This document shows positions 26,056 through 34,305 of a stretch of 64,000 nucleotides of DNA, in pieces (the stretch's first letter is position 1; the number at the start of each line of letters is the position of its first letter). Origin of the DNA: Arthrobacter sp. PM3 (GTDB lineage Bacteria; Actinomycetota; Actinomycetes; Actinomycetales; Micrococcaceae). Under the pieces are notes generated by a model that was not told the origin of the DNA, made no database searches, and was given only the letters and a program-made list of their open reading frames with translations. Where the stretch lies: assembly GCF_003352915.1 (NCBI RefSeq), contig NZ_CP022314.1, positions 1,983,012-2,047,011 of the forward strand. Direction: 5' to 3'. The position numbers were made by a program, and so were the translations under genes.

Positions 26056-27051
26056 CTACTGTTTGAAGGCGGCGTCGAAGGAGGTGTTCGAGGCCGGGAA
26101 GTCGTACTTCTTGAGGTTGGCGAGGGCTTCGGGGGCGCCGTGGAGGCGGTCCATGCCGGCGTCTTCCCATTCGATCGAGATGGGCCCGGTGTAGCCGATC
26201 GCGGTGAGGGCGCGGAAGGACGCTTCCCAGGGGACGTCGCCGCGGCCGGCGGAGACGAAGTCCCAGCCGCGGCGGGGGTCGCCCCAGGGCAGGTGGGAGC
26301 CCAGGACGGTGTTCCGGCCGGTCTGGCGGACCTTGGTGTCCTTGCAGTCGACGTGGTAGATCCGGTCCTTGAAGTCCCAGATGAAGGAGACCGGGTCGAT
26401 GCCCTGCCACATCATGTGGGAAGGGTCCCAGTTCAGGCCGAACGCTTCGCGGTGGCCGATCGCGTCGAGGGCGCGGACGGTGGTCCAGTAGTCGTAGGCG
26501 ATCTCGGACGGGTGGACTTCGTGGGCGAAGCGGACGCCGCATTCGTCGAAGACGTCCAGGATGGGGTTCCAGCGGTCGGCGAAGTCCTGGTAGCCGGCGT
26601 CGATGACTTTTTCCGGGACGGGCGGGAACATCGCGACGTACTGCCAGATGGAGGAGCCGGTGAACCCGACGACGGTGTCTACGCCGAGGGCACGGGCGAG
26701 GCGGGCGGTGTGTTTCATTTCCTCGGCGGCGCGGCGCCGGACGCCTTCGGGGTCGCCGTCGCCCCAGACCTTGGCCCCGACGATCGCTTCGTGGCGGAAG
26801 TCGATGGGGTCATCGCAGACGGCCTGGCCTTTGAGGTGGTTGGAGATGGCCCAGACCTTGAGGTTGTATTTGTCGAGGATGGCGAGTTTGTTCTCGACGT
26901 AGCCGGGTTCGTCCCAGCGCCAGGCGTCCAGGTGGTCCCCGGAGACGGCGATTTCCAGGCCGTCGTAGCCCCAGCCGGAGGCGAGGCGGGCGACTTCCTC
27001 GAAGGGGAGGTCGGCCCACTGGCCGGTGAACAGGGTGTACGGGCGGGGCAT
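26056..27051 (-). CDS. TIM-barrel sugar phosphate isomerase/epimerase family protein
   Basis: 331 residues. It has the AP_endonuc_2/xylose isomerase-like TIM barrel with GWGYDGLEIAVSGDHL, VWAISNHL, HEVHPSEIAYDYWT, GLNWDPSHMMWQG and YHVDCKDT; the E/H/D residues would bind a divalent metal. Such proteins accompany Gfo/Idh oxidoreductases in keto-sugar pathways. The start at 27051 is two bases past the stop of the upstream Gfo/Idh gene. It probably handles a keto-sugar intermediate; this is inferred from neighbours. Confidence 0.92.
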   Translation of the reverse strand: MPRPYTLFTGQWADLPFEEVARLASGWGYDGLEIAVSGDHLDAWRWDEPGYVENKLAILDKYNLKVWAISNHLKGQAVCDDPIDFRHEAIVGAKVWGDGDPEGVRRRAAEEMKHTARLARALGVDTVVGFTGSSIWQYVAMFPPVPEKVIDAGYQDFADRWNPILDVFDECGVRFAHEVHPSEIAYDYWTTVRALDAIGHREAFGLNWDPSHMMWQGIDPVSFIWDFKDRIYHVDCKDTKVRQTGRNTVLGSHLPWGDPRRGWDFVSAGRGDVPWEASFRALTAIGYTGPISIEWEDAGMDRLHGAPEALANLKKYDFPASNTSFDAAFKQ

Positions 27052-27053
27052 GG

Positions 27054-28256
27054 TCAGGCTCCTTCGACAGCGGTCTGGGTAGTGGGGGCGGAGGGGGTCA
27101 GCTGGATGACGGAGCTTTTGGCGGCCGCGCTTTCCTCGACAGCGGCGAGGATCCGCTGGACGCTCAGGCCGTCCTCGAACGACGGCGAGGGCTGGGTGCC
27201 GTTCCGGATGGCGGTGAGGAAATCCCGGATTTCGTGGGTGAAGGTGTGTTCCCAGCCAAGGGTATGGCCCTGCGGCCACCACGCCTCGAGGTACGGGTGC
27301 TCGGGTTCGTTGACCAGGATCCGGCGGAAGCCCTGTTCCCGGACCGGGACGGTGGCGTCGAGGAAGCCGAGTTCGTTCAGGGCTTCGAGGTCGAACAGAA
27401 TGGAGCCTTTGTCACCGTAGATCTCCAGCTTGAGCGAGTTCTTCTGCCCGGTGGCCACGCGGGAGACCTCCACCGAGGCGATGGCCCCGGAGGTGAGCGT
27501 GAGCGTGGCCCAGGCGGCGTCGTCGACCGTCACTTCTTCCAGCCCGGCGGCGCCGGGGCGGTGCGGGGTGAAGGTGTGCAGCCGGCCGGAGACTTCGGTG
27601 ACCTGGTCGCCGAGGAGGAACAGGACCTGGTCGATGGCGTGGGAGGCGATGTCGCCCAGGGCTCCGGACCCGGCGGTGTCCTTGTTCAGCCGCCATGTCA
27701 TGGGCGAGTCGGGGTCCACGAGCCAGTCCTGCAGGTAGGCGGCGCGGACGTGCCGGACGGTCCCGAGCCGGCCCTCGGCGATCAGTTCGCGGGCCAGGGC
27801 CAGGGCCGGGACGCGGCGGTAGTTGAAGCCGATCATCGACTGCACGCCTGCGCCCCGGGCGGTGCGGGCGGCGGCGGCCATGGCTTCGGCTTCGGCGAGG
27901 GTGTTGGCCAGGGGTTTCTCCACCAGGACGTGCTTGCCGGCGGCCAGGGCCGCGACGGCGATCTCGGCGTGCATCCAGCCGGGGGCGCAGATGTCGACGA
28001 TGTGGATGTCGTCCCTGGCGATCACCGCGCGCCAGTCCGTGGCGGACTCGGCCCAGCCGTACTTCGCGGCCGCGTCGGCCACGGCGGCCGCGTCCCGGCC
28101 GACGAGGACCTTCTGCTCGAAGGCCGGGACGTCGAAGAAACTGGCCACGTTCCGCCACGCGTTCGAGTGGGCCTTGCCCATGAACGCATAGCCGATCATG
28201 GCCACGCCCAACGGGGAACCGGCCGGCGGGCCGGGGGTGGTTTCGGAGGAGGTCAT
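27054..28256 (-). CDS. Gfo/Idh/MocA-family oxidoreductase (cluster enzyme 3)
   Basis: 400 residues. The Rossmann motif is VAMIGYAFMGKAHSNAW, the family motif HVLVEKPLANTLAEAEAM, and the C-terminal half has GSGALGDIASHAIDQVLFLLGDQ. The insert YRRVPALALARELIAEGRLG and the later WWPQGHTLGWEHTFTHEIRDFL are typical of UDP-sugar/myo-inositol-like dehydrogenase relatives. It lies two bases upstream of the isomerase and eight bases after the next Gfo/Idh gene, in the same operon. Confidence 0.93.
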   Translation of the reverse strand: MTSSETTPGPPAGSPLGVAMIGYAFMGKAHSNAWRNVASFFDVPAFEQKVLVGRDAAAVADAAAKYGWAESATDWRAVIARDDIHIVDICAPGWMHAEIAVAALAAGKHVLVEKPLANTLAEAEAMAAAARTARGAGVQSMIGFNYRRVPALALARELIAEGRLGTVRHVRAAYLQDWLVDPDSPMTWRLNKDTAGSGALGDIASHAIDQVLFLLGDQVTEVSGRLHTFTPHRPGAAGLEEVTVDDAAWATLTLTSGAIASVEVSRVATGQKNSLKLEIYGDKGSILFDLEALNELGFLDATVPVREQGFRRILVNEPEHPYLEAWWPQGHTLGWEHTFTHEIRDFLTAIRNGTQPSPSFEDGLSVQRILAAVEESAAAKSSVIQLTPSAPTTQTAVEGA

Positions 28257-28264
28257 GGCTGTTC

Positions 28265-29386
28265 CTAGAGGGTGGAAGCGGTGGGGTCCCAGTCCTCGGG
28301 GAGGGCTGCGGAGGCAGGGGCTGAGCTTTCCACGTCGATGAAGGTGCCGGAATCGATGGATTCGGAGATCGAGACCATGGTGTCCAGGACGTGGTAGGCG
28401 AGGTTGCCGGTGGCGCGGTGCGGGACGCCGGCGCGGATGGAACGTGCCATGTCCAGTACGCCCATGCCGCGGCCCTGGCTGGGGCCGGTGGCCGGGATGA
28501 CGGTCCAGTCCTCGTCGCCGGCGCGCCAGAGCTTGATGTCGCCGTCGAAGTAGTTCGGATCCGGCAGCGAGAGGGTGGCCTCGGTGCCGGTGATCTCCAC
28601 GAAGCCCATCCGCAGGCGCGGGGACTCGAACGAGAAGACGCTGTGGGAGGATGCGCCGGATTCGAACTGGGCCATGGCGGAGACGTGGGTGGGGACCTCG
28701 ACGGTGAATTCCTCGCCGGCCTTGGGCCCGGAACCAATCACCCGGACCTCCTTGGCCTTGGACCCGGTGGCGGCCACCTTGCGGACCGACCCGAACGTCT
28801 GGACCAAGGCGGTCAGGTAATAAGGGCCCATGTCGAACAGGGGCCCGGCACCGTACTGGAACAGGAACGCGGGGTTGGGGTGCCAGGACTCCGGCCCGGG
28901 AGTCTGGAACGTGGTCATGGCGGTCAGCGGGGTGCCGATGTCGCCGCGTTCGATGATCCGCCGCGCGGTCTGCAGCCCGGCGCCCAGGAACGTGTCCGGG
29001 GCCGTGCCGAGGCGGATGCCCGCGGCGTCGGCCGTCTTCAGCAGGCCCAGGCCCGATTCGCGGTCCAGGGAGAACGGCTTTTCGGTCCAGACGTGCTTGC
29101 CGGCGTTGACGGCGGCCGTGGCCACCTCCACGTGGGCGGCGGGGATGGTCAGGTTGACGATGATCTCGACGTCGGGGTGGTTCAGCGCCTTCTCCACCCC
29201 GCCCCATTCCGGGATGCCGTATTCCTTCGCGCGTGCCTCGGCCGCGTCCTCGAAGAGGTCGGCGATGACGTGGACTTTCAGGTCCGGGAAGACGGTGAGG
29301 TTGTCCAGGTACTGCTTGCTGATGTTGCCGGCGCCGATGACGGCGACGCCCACCGGCCCGCGGCCGGTTCCCTGCGCGGCGCTCAT
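28265..29386 (-). CDS. Gfo/Idh/MocA-family oxidoreductase (cluster enzyme 2)
   Basis: 373 residues. The coenzyme motif is VGVAVIGAGNISKQYLDNL, the catalytic motif HVWTEKPFSLDRESG, and the substrate half has GAGPLFDMGPYYLTALVQTFG with conserved Asp and Tyr. It overlaps the TIM-barrel gene by four bases and lies eight bases from another Gfo/Idh gene, so two different oxidoreductases are made side by side. They may act on different carbons or as a heteromer; sequence cannot decide. Confidence 0.93.
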   Translation of the reverse strand: MSAAQGTGRGPVGVAVIGAGNISKQYLDNLTVFPDLKVHVIADLFEDAAEARAKEYGIPEWGGVEKALNHPDVEIIVNLTIPAAHVEVATAAVNAGKHVWTEKPFSLDRESGLGLLKTADAAGIRLGTAPDTFLGAGLQTARRIIERGDIGTPLTAMTTFQTPGPESWHPNPAFLFQYGAGPLFDMGPYYLTALVQTFGSVRKVAATGSKAKEVRVIGSGPKAGEEFTVEVPTHVSAMAQFESGASSHSVFSFESPRLRMGFVEITGTEATLSLPDPNYFDGDIKLWRAGDEDWTVIPATGPSQGRGMGVLDMARSIRAGVPHRATGNLAYHVLDTMVSISESIDSGTFIDVESSAPASAALPEDWDPTASTL

Positions 29387-30138
29387 GCGTTCACGGCCTG
29401 GGCGCTGGCGGAACCGGCCTGCAGGTAGGCCAGGGACTGGGTGATGCCGTCAAAGATGTCGCCGGAGTAGTCGTCGAACTCCACGACGCCGACTTCCAGG
29501 GAACCGGCCGCGTTGATGACGTCCCACACGGGGATGTTTCCCTGCCCTGCCGGTTGCTGGGCCTTGGTGTCCGTGCTGACAGGGCCGTCCTTGATGTGGA
29601 TGAACTTGACCCGGTCACCCAGGCGCTGGAGCAACTGCACCGGGTCCTGGCCGCCGACGGCTGCCCAGTACGTGTCCACTTCCAGGACGAGCTCGGGGTC
29701 CAGGAGGGTCTCGAAGTATTCCAGCGCTGTCTGGCCGTCGATGCTGGACTCCAGTTCCCAGGCATGGTTGTGGTAGCCGACGCGGATGCCGTACCCGGCG
29801 CCCTTCCTGGCGGCGGCGTTCAGCTTCGCGGCCGTGGCCTGGATGTCCTCGGCGGACTGCCAGTGCTCGGCGGGAAGGTAGGGGTCGATGACCGTGCCGA
29901 TGCCCAGCTCCCGGGCCGCGGCGAAGATCTCATCCTGGTCCGCACTCAGCAGCGGGGCGTGCCCGGACGGGGCGGTGAGCCCGTTCTCCTTCAGGGCCGC
30001 ACCCAGCTCCTTGGCGGTGGCCACGAAGTTGTACGGCTCAACCTGGGTGAAGCCGATCCCGGCGACCTTTTTGATGGTGCCGGGCAGGTCCTCGGCGATG
30101 GCGTTGCGGAGCGTGTACAGCTGGAGCGAGTAAGACAT
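29383..30138 (-). CDS. TIM-barrel sugar phosphate isomerase/epimerase family protein
   Basis: 251 residues. It starts MSYSLQLYTLRNAIAEDLPGTI and has GFTQVEPYN, VGYHNHAWELE, LVLEVDTYWAAVGGQDP and VKFIHIKDGP, the metal-ligand positions of the xylose-isomerase-like barrel (family of 3-keto-sugar lyases, hydratases and epimerases). It comes 40 bases after the permease pair, so transporters and enzymes are one transcript. Substrate unknown. Confidence 0.92.
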   Translation of the reverse strand: MSYSLQLYTLRNAIAEDLPGTIKKVAGIGFTQVEPYNFVATAKELGAALKENGLTAPSGHAPLLSADQDEIFAAARELGIGTVIDPYLPAEHWQSAEDIQATAAKLNAAARKGAGYGIRVGYHNHAWELESSIDGQTALEYFETLLDPELVLEVDTYWAAVGGQDPVQLLQRLGDRVKFIHIKDGPVSTDTKAQQPAGQGNIPVWDVINAAGSLEVGVVEFDDYSGDIFDGITQSLAYLQAGSASAQAVNA

Positions 30139-30178
30139 GGGGTTCCTTTACGGGAGTGGGTGGTTCGAGGGTTCGGAG

Positions 30179-31072
30179 TTAGCGGCCGGCGAGGGATCCG
30201 CCGATGCCGCCGACGCTGAAGTACTTGTTGAGGGTGGCGAAGACGATGATGGGCGGGAGCATCATGATCACGGCGAGGGCCATGACCCCGGACCAGTCTG
30301 TCTGGTTCTGTTGGAAGAAGGACTGGACGCCCATGGGGAGGGTGAAGATTTCGTTGGAGCGCAGGAAGACGATGGCGACGAGGTAGTCGTTCCAGGCCAG
30401 GAGGAAGGCGAAGATCGCGGTGGAGAGCACGCCGGGCAGGCTGTTGCGCAGCACGACTTTGGTGAAGGAGCCGAAGACGGAGCAGCCGTCGATCCAGGCG
30501 GCCTCTTCGAGGCTGATCGGGATGGAGTCGAAGTAGGCGGCCATCATCCAGGTCGCTACGGTCATGGTGGAGCCGACGTAGATGATGGTCAGGCCCATGA
30601 GGTTGTCCACGAGGCCCATGTTCGCGAAGAGGATGAACAGGGGCACCACGGAGGTGATGATGGGCAGGGACTGCATGACGAACAACAGCAGCGAATAGCC
30701 GGAGACGGCCTTGGACCGGCCGCGGGAGAGGACGTAGCCGGCCGGTGCGGCAACGGCCACCGATACCACCACCGTGGCGAGGGTGGTGATGAGGCTGTTC
30801 TGCAGCCAGATGGCGGCGAGGGTCTGCGAGAAGACGTTGGAGATGTTCTCGAAGGTCAGGCCGGTGGCGGTGCTGTTGGGCGCGGGGGTCAGGGCGAGGA
30901 TGACGGTGACCATGATGGGCACCAGGACGATCGCGGTGATGGCCAGGATGGCGGTGAAGCGCCACCAGCGTCCGCGCATGCCGGCGTCGGAGAGGGCCCT
31001 GCGGGGTCTGCCGGTCGTGGCGACGCCGAGGGCGGGGCCGGAGTCCGGGTGGGCGTGGAGGACTGTGCTCAT
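30179..31072 (-). CDS. Sugar ABC transporter permease, MalG type
   Basis: 297 residues with six membrane segments and the MalG-family EAA loop (ISLEEAAWIDGCSVFGSFTKVVLRNSLPG) that contacts the ATPase. The N-terminus has a cytoplasmic extension of about 30 residues. Its ATG shares one base with the stop of the upstream permease. No ATP-binding gene is in the operon; in actinobacteria a shared MsiK-type ATPase often serves such permeases. Confidence 0.93.
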   Translation of the reverse strand: MSTVLHAHPDSGPALGVATTGRPRRALSDAGMRGRWWRFTAILAITAIVLVPIMVTVILALTPAPNSTATGLTFENISNVFSQTLAAIWLQNSLITTLATVVVSVAVAAPAGYVLSRGRSKAVSGYSLLLFVMQSLPIITSVVPLFILFANMGLVDNLMGLTIIYVGSTMTVATWMMAAYFDSIPISLEEAAWIDGCSVFGSFTKVVLRNSLPGVLSTAIFAFLLAWNDYLVAIVFLRSNEIFTLPMGVQSFFQQNQTDWSGVMALAVIMMLPPIIVFATLNKYFSVGGIGGSLAGR

Positions 31073-32064
31073 TATTCGACGCTCGACTTTCGGATCTGGC
31101 GGTACAGGATGACCGAGATGACCACGAGGGTGATGGTCATGAGGAAGGCGATGGCGACGCCGGGCCCGGTGGCGAAGTCCTGGAAGACGGTGCGGTAGGC
31201 CAGGACCACCAGCGACGTTGTGGCATTAACCGGCCCGCCGCCGGTGAGCAGGTAGATGGTGGGGAAGTCATTGACGCAGAAGATCGTCATGAGGATCCAG
31301 GAGATGTAGGTGGACCGGGCGATCAGTGGCAGGGTGATCTGGCTGAACTGCTGGAACCGGGTGGCGCCGTCCATGCTGGCGGCCTCGTAGACGGTGGTGT
31401 CCACGGACGCCAGGGCTGCCGAAGTCATCATCATCATGAAGGGGAAGCTGACCCACACCTTGAACACCATAACGGTGACTTGGGCGAGGGCGGGGTCGGC
31501 CAGGAACAGCGGGGTGCCGAGGCCCAGGCTGCGGAAGATGGACGGGATGAGGCTGTCCGGGGTTGCCACGAGCCAGTTCCAGGCGGTGGAGGACACCACG
31601 ATCGGCACCACCCACGGCAGCAGCAGCAGGACCTTGAACATGCCCCCCGCGGGGATCTTGGTGCGCAGCAGCAGGGCCAGGCCCAGGCCCACGGCCCAAG
31701 ACCCGAAGACACCGACGATCGTGAACCACAGGGTGAACTGGGCGGCCTTCCAGAATGCCGGAGAGGACAGGACGGTGGCGAAGTTCTCGAGCCCGACGAA
31801 GTTCCCGGTCTCCAGCAGGTTGCCGTCGTGGGTGGCCTGGACGCCGGCGTAGACCAGCGGGTAGCCGTGGATGAGGACGAGGAGGATCACCGAGGGGATC
31901 AGGAGCCAGAAGAACGTCCGGGTGGCCTGTGCCGAGAGCTTGCTCTTGCGGTTCAGGTTCTTGGGGCTCTGGTCCTTGCGGTTCAGGGACCCGCCCCCGG
32001 GCCCGCCGGGGGCCAGGCCCCGGCGGGCCCGGGCCAGGCCGGACTGCGTGGTAGTGGTTGACAT
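31072..32064 (-). CDS. Sugar ABC transporter permease, MalF type
   Basis: 330 residues with a Gly/Arg/Lys-rich cytoplasmic N-terminus of about 45 residues and then six membrane helices. The EAA loop VYEAASMDGATRFQQFSQITLPLIARS is present. The partner permease follows with a one-base overlap, and the binding protein gene lies 13 bases upstream. Confidence 0.93.
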   Translation of the reverse strand: MSTTTTQSGLARARRGLAPGGPGGGSLNRKDQSPKNLNRKSKLSAQATRTFFWLLIPSVILLVLIHGYPLVYAGVQATHDGNLLETGNFVGLENFATVLSSPAFWKAAQFTLWFTIVGVFGSWAVGLGLALLLRTKIPAGGMFKVLLLLPWVVPIVVSSTAWNWLVATPDSLIPSIFRSLGLGTPLFLADPALAQVTVMVFKVWVSFPFMMMMTSAALASVDTTVYEAASMDGATRFQQFSQITLPLIARSTYISWILMTIFCVNDFPTIYLLTGGGPVNATTSLVVLAYRTVFQDFATGPGVAIAFLMTITLVVISVILYRQIRKSSVE

Positions 32065-32077
32065 GGCCTGTCGCCTG

Positions 32078-33400
32078 CTACTTCTTCAGAACAGACTCGA
32101 GGCCGGACTGGAACGCCTGCAGGGCCGTCTTGGCGTCAGACTTGCCGGTAATGATCGTCTGGCTGAACTGGTTAAGCGCCTGTCCGCCGTCAAGCGCGGC
32201 AAGGTTGGCGTTCAGGGTGCTCCCCTGGGAGGCAAACGTCTTGGCGATGGGCTGCCAGTCCTTGACGATCTTGACGTTGTTGGGGTCGTCCGCGAACTCG
32301 GGAATCTCAGTAATCGACTTGAAGACCGGCAGCGCGGACATCAGCTTCTTCTGCCACAGCTGCTTGAGCTGGCCCAGGTAGTACACCAGGAACTCTTCGG
32401 AAGCGGCCTGGGACGGGGTATTGGTGTACATCATGATGTTGTTCGGGAAGACGATGGTGGCTTTGTCACCGTGCGGGCCGGTCAGCGGATCAGCGACGAG
32501 AAGATCTCCCGAGGTGTCGCCCACGCGCTGGGGAACATTTGCCTGGAAGAGGCCGAAACCTGCTTTGCCGTCCTTCCACTGCGCCGACATGTTGTCGGTG
32601 GTGTAGCTGACAGCAGCAGGATCGACAATGCCGTTGGACACCAGTTCAAGGACGAACTCCATGGCCTCGACGTTGCGGTCGTTGAGGAGGTCCAGCTCGC
32701 CGTTCTTGTTGAAGACGCCGCCGCCGTTGTTGACCATCATCATGATCATTGAGTGGTTGGCGTAGTTGTTTCCTGCGCCAGCGCCGGTGGTAAAGCCGAA
32801 GGCGCCGACCTTCTTCAGGGCTTTGCCAGCTTCCAGGAGGGACGGCCAGTCCGTAGGCAGTGCCACGTTGGCCTTTTCGAAGAGCGACTTGCGGTACCAG
32901 AAGACGCGCATGTCCAGCTGCCACGGCACGGCCACGTAACCCTTGTCGGACTTGAACGGGTCCAGCACGCCCGGCAGGAAGTCGTCGAACTGGCCGTTCT
33001 TCTTGAGCGCGTCAATGACCTTGTCCGCGTACGCGATCTGTCCCTGCTGCTCGAACTGGAACGCCTGGAAGCCGCCGCCGGTAGAGACGGCCGGGCCGGT
33101 CTTGGACGCGATGGCGGAGGAGAACGTCTGGTAGAAGTTGTTCCACTGGATGGTCTGGTAGGTGGCCTTGCTGTTGGTGGCCCCGGAAAAGCCTTCCGCG
33201 AGCTTCTTGGCGGCGTCGTTGTAGGCGGGGGTGGCCCACGGCATATCCCAGAACTTGATGGTGCCGCTGCCTCCGCCGGCCTGGGAAGCGGAGCCTCCAC
33301 CGCAGGCGGCCAGGAGCGGTGCGCTGGCAGCGGCAGCGGCGAAGCCCAGGAATCCACGGCGGGAGAATGCGGTGGAGGTTACAGAGGACTTAATCGTCAC
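32078..33400 (-). CDS. Sugar-binding lipoprotein of an ABC importer, Tat-type signal
   Basis: 440 residues. The signal has a twin-arginine motif (SRRGFLGF), an Ala-rich core and a lipobox LAAC, so the protein is predicted to be exported folded and lipid-anchored. The mature part is a family 1 extracellular solute-binding protein: GTIKFWDMPWATPAYND, YAVPWQLDMRVFWYRKSLFEKANV and KAGFGLFQANVPQR. It captures an oligosaccharide or glycoside for the adjacent permeases. A 104-base gap with a hairpin separates it from the upstream gene. Confidence 0.94.
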   Translation of the reverse strand: MTIKSSVTSTAFSRRGFLGFAAAAASAPLLAACGGGSASQAGGGSGTIKFWDMPWATPAYNDAAKKLAEGFSGATNSKATYQTIQWNNFYQTFSSAIASKTGPAVSTGGGFQAFQFEQQGQIAYADKVIDALKKNGQFDDFLPGVLDPFKSDKGYVAVPWQLDMRVFWYRKSLFEKANVALPTDWPSLLEAGKALKKVGAFGFTTGAGAGNNYANHSMIMMMVNNGGGVFNKNGELDLLNDRNVEAMEFVLELVSNGIVDPAAVSYTTDNMSAQWKDGKAGFGLFQANVPQRVGDTSGDLLVADPLTGPHGDKATIVFPNNIMMYTNTPSQAASEEFLVYYLGQLKQLWQKKLMSALPVFKSITEIPEFADDPNNVKIVKDWQPIAKTFASQGSTLNANLAALDGGQALNQFSQTIITGKSDAKTALQAFQSGLESVLKK

Positions 33401-33416
33401 GATAAATTCCTTTCAC

Positions 33417-33441
33417 GACCGGTCGGCTGTGCGGACCGGTC
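33417..33441. promoter_or_regulatory. Inverted repeat just upstream of the binding-protein gene
   Basis: GACCGGTC occurs at 33417-33424 and again at 33434-33441 with a nine-base spacer. The word is its own reverse complement, so it can act as a hairpin in the mRNA or as a tandem operator site. No T run follows it on the coding strand, so it is not a clear terminator. Its place 16 bases upstream of the start codon suggests a role in raising or limiting binding-protein expression. Confidence 0.45.
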
Positions 33442-33504
33442 TTCTCGACAGTGAGTTGATGCGGAAGTTCCTGCTGGTGGTGCTGGTGGTGCTGGTAACG
33501 CGGG

Positions 33505-34305
33505 TCAGTCTTGAAGGTCAGTGACCAGGGCGGTCAGGGCGGCGAAACGGTCAAGATCGGGCAGGGCGGCCCCGGAATCGATGGCCGCGCGAAGCCGCGT
33601 CCAGCTGTGCCGGTGGGCTGATTCGAAGATGCTGGGCAGCGTCGTGGCGCCGGCCGCCGTGACCGAGCGGATTTCCGCGGGCCAGGCCGCGGACGCGTCC
33701 GGCAGGGTGATGTCGGCCCGGCCGGGCCGGGTGAGGATGGAGACGGCCGCCGTTGCCGGGAGCGCCGAGGTGGTGATCCCGTGCAGGGCCGCGGGGGCGC
33801 CGCCGGGGAGCTGGCCGGCCAGGGTGTAGCCGCCGGCGTTGCGCTGGATGATCCGCAGCCCGGTCAGCTGCACGCCGCAGGCCGCCACGGCCCCCAGATG
33901 CCGGGTCAGCAGGACCTCGGGGACGGTGCCCGGGGCGGCGTAGGCCACGGAGTCGAGTAGCACGGCGTCGGCCAGGGCGTCGGCGATGACGTTCCGGGCG
34001 GCGTCCTGCGAGTCGCCGAGGGCCGGGTTTGGCGCCCAGGTGTGGTCAAGGACGACGGCGGCGCCGGCGCCGGCAGCCGCGGCGGCCAGGACGGCCGGGT
34101 CTTCGGCTACCGGATCGAGGACGACGACGCCGCGGACACCGCCGCGGATCGCGTCGGCGGCGCGGACGGTCCAGCCGGCGTGCCCGGCGATGGCGGCGAC
34201 GTCCGGCGAGCCGGCGGCCGGGGCGAACGAGACGGGAAGCGAGGCCACGACGGCGGCGACGGTGCCGGCCGTCCCGGCGTCGGTCTGGACGAGAAGCGCG
34301 GTCAT
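33505..34305 (-). CDS. Uncharacterised protein, possibly a degenerate Gfo/Idh/MocA relative
   Basis: 266 residues, Ala-rich and soluble. No glycine-rich G-x-G-x-x-G nucleotide motif and no EKP motif are present. The later part (TVPEVLLTRHLGAVAACGVQL, YTLAGQLPGG, AVSILTRPGRADITLPDA, HSWTRLRAAIDSGAALPDLDRFAALTALVTDL) parallels the C-terminal half of Gfo/Idh proteins, including the final SW/W-x-R-L helix pattern. It is translationally coupled by a four-base overlap to a complete Gfo/Idh gene. A partner or regulatory subunit is possible; this is inference. Confidence 0.7.
   Translation of the reverse strand: MTALLVQTDAGTAGTVAAVVASLPVSFAPAAGSPDVAAIAGHAGWTVRAADAIRGGVRGVVVLDPVAEDPAVLAAAAAGAGAAVVLDHTWAPNPALGDSQDAARNVIADALADAVLLDSVAYAAPGTVPEVLLTRHLGAVAACGVQLTGLRIIQRNAGGYTLAGQLPGGAPAALHGITTSALPATAAVSILTRPGRADITLPDASAAWPAEIRSVTAAGATTLPSIFESAHRHSWTRLRAAIDSGAALPDLDRFAALTALVTDLQD

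Noticed and set aside
24404..27420. Long open frames on the + strand opposite the sugar cluster
   Set aside because: They are long only because of GC-rich third positions; they lack conserved motifs and oppose well-supported leftward genes.
27054..29207. One 717-residue fused protein
   Set aside because: The extra N-terminal part is an Arg/Gly/His shadow of the gene at 28265-29386; the real start is the ATG at 28256.
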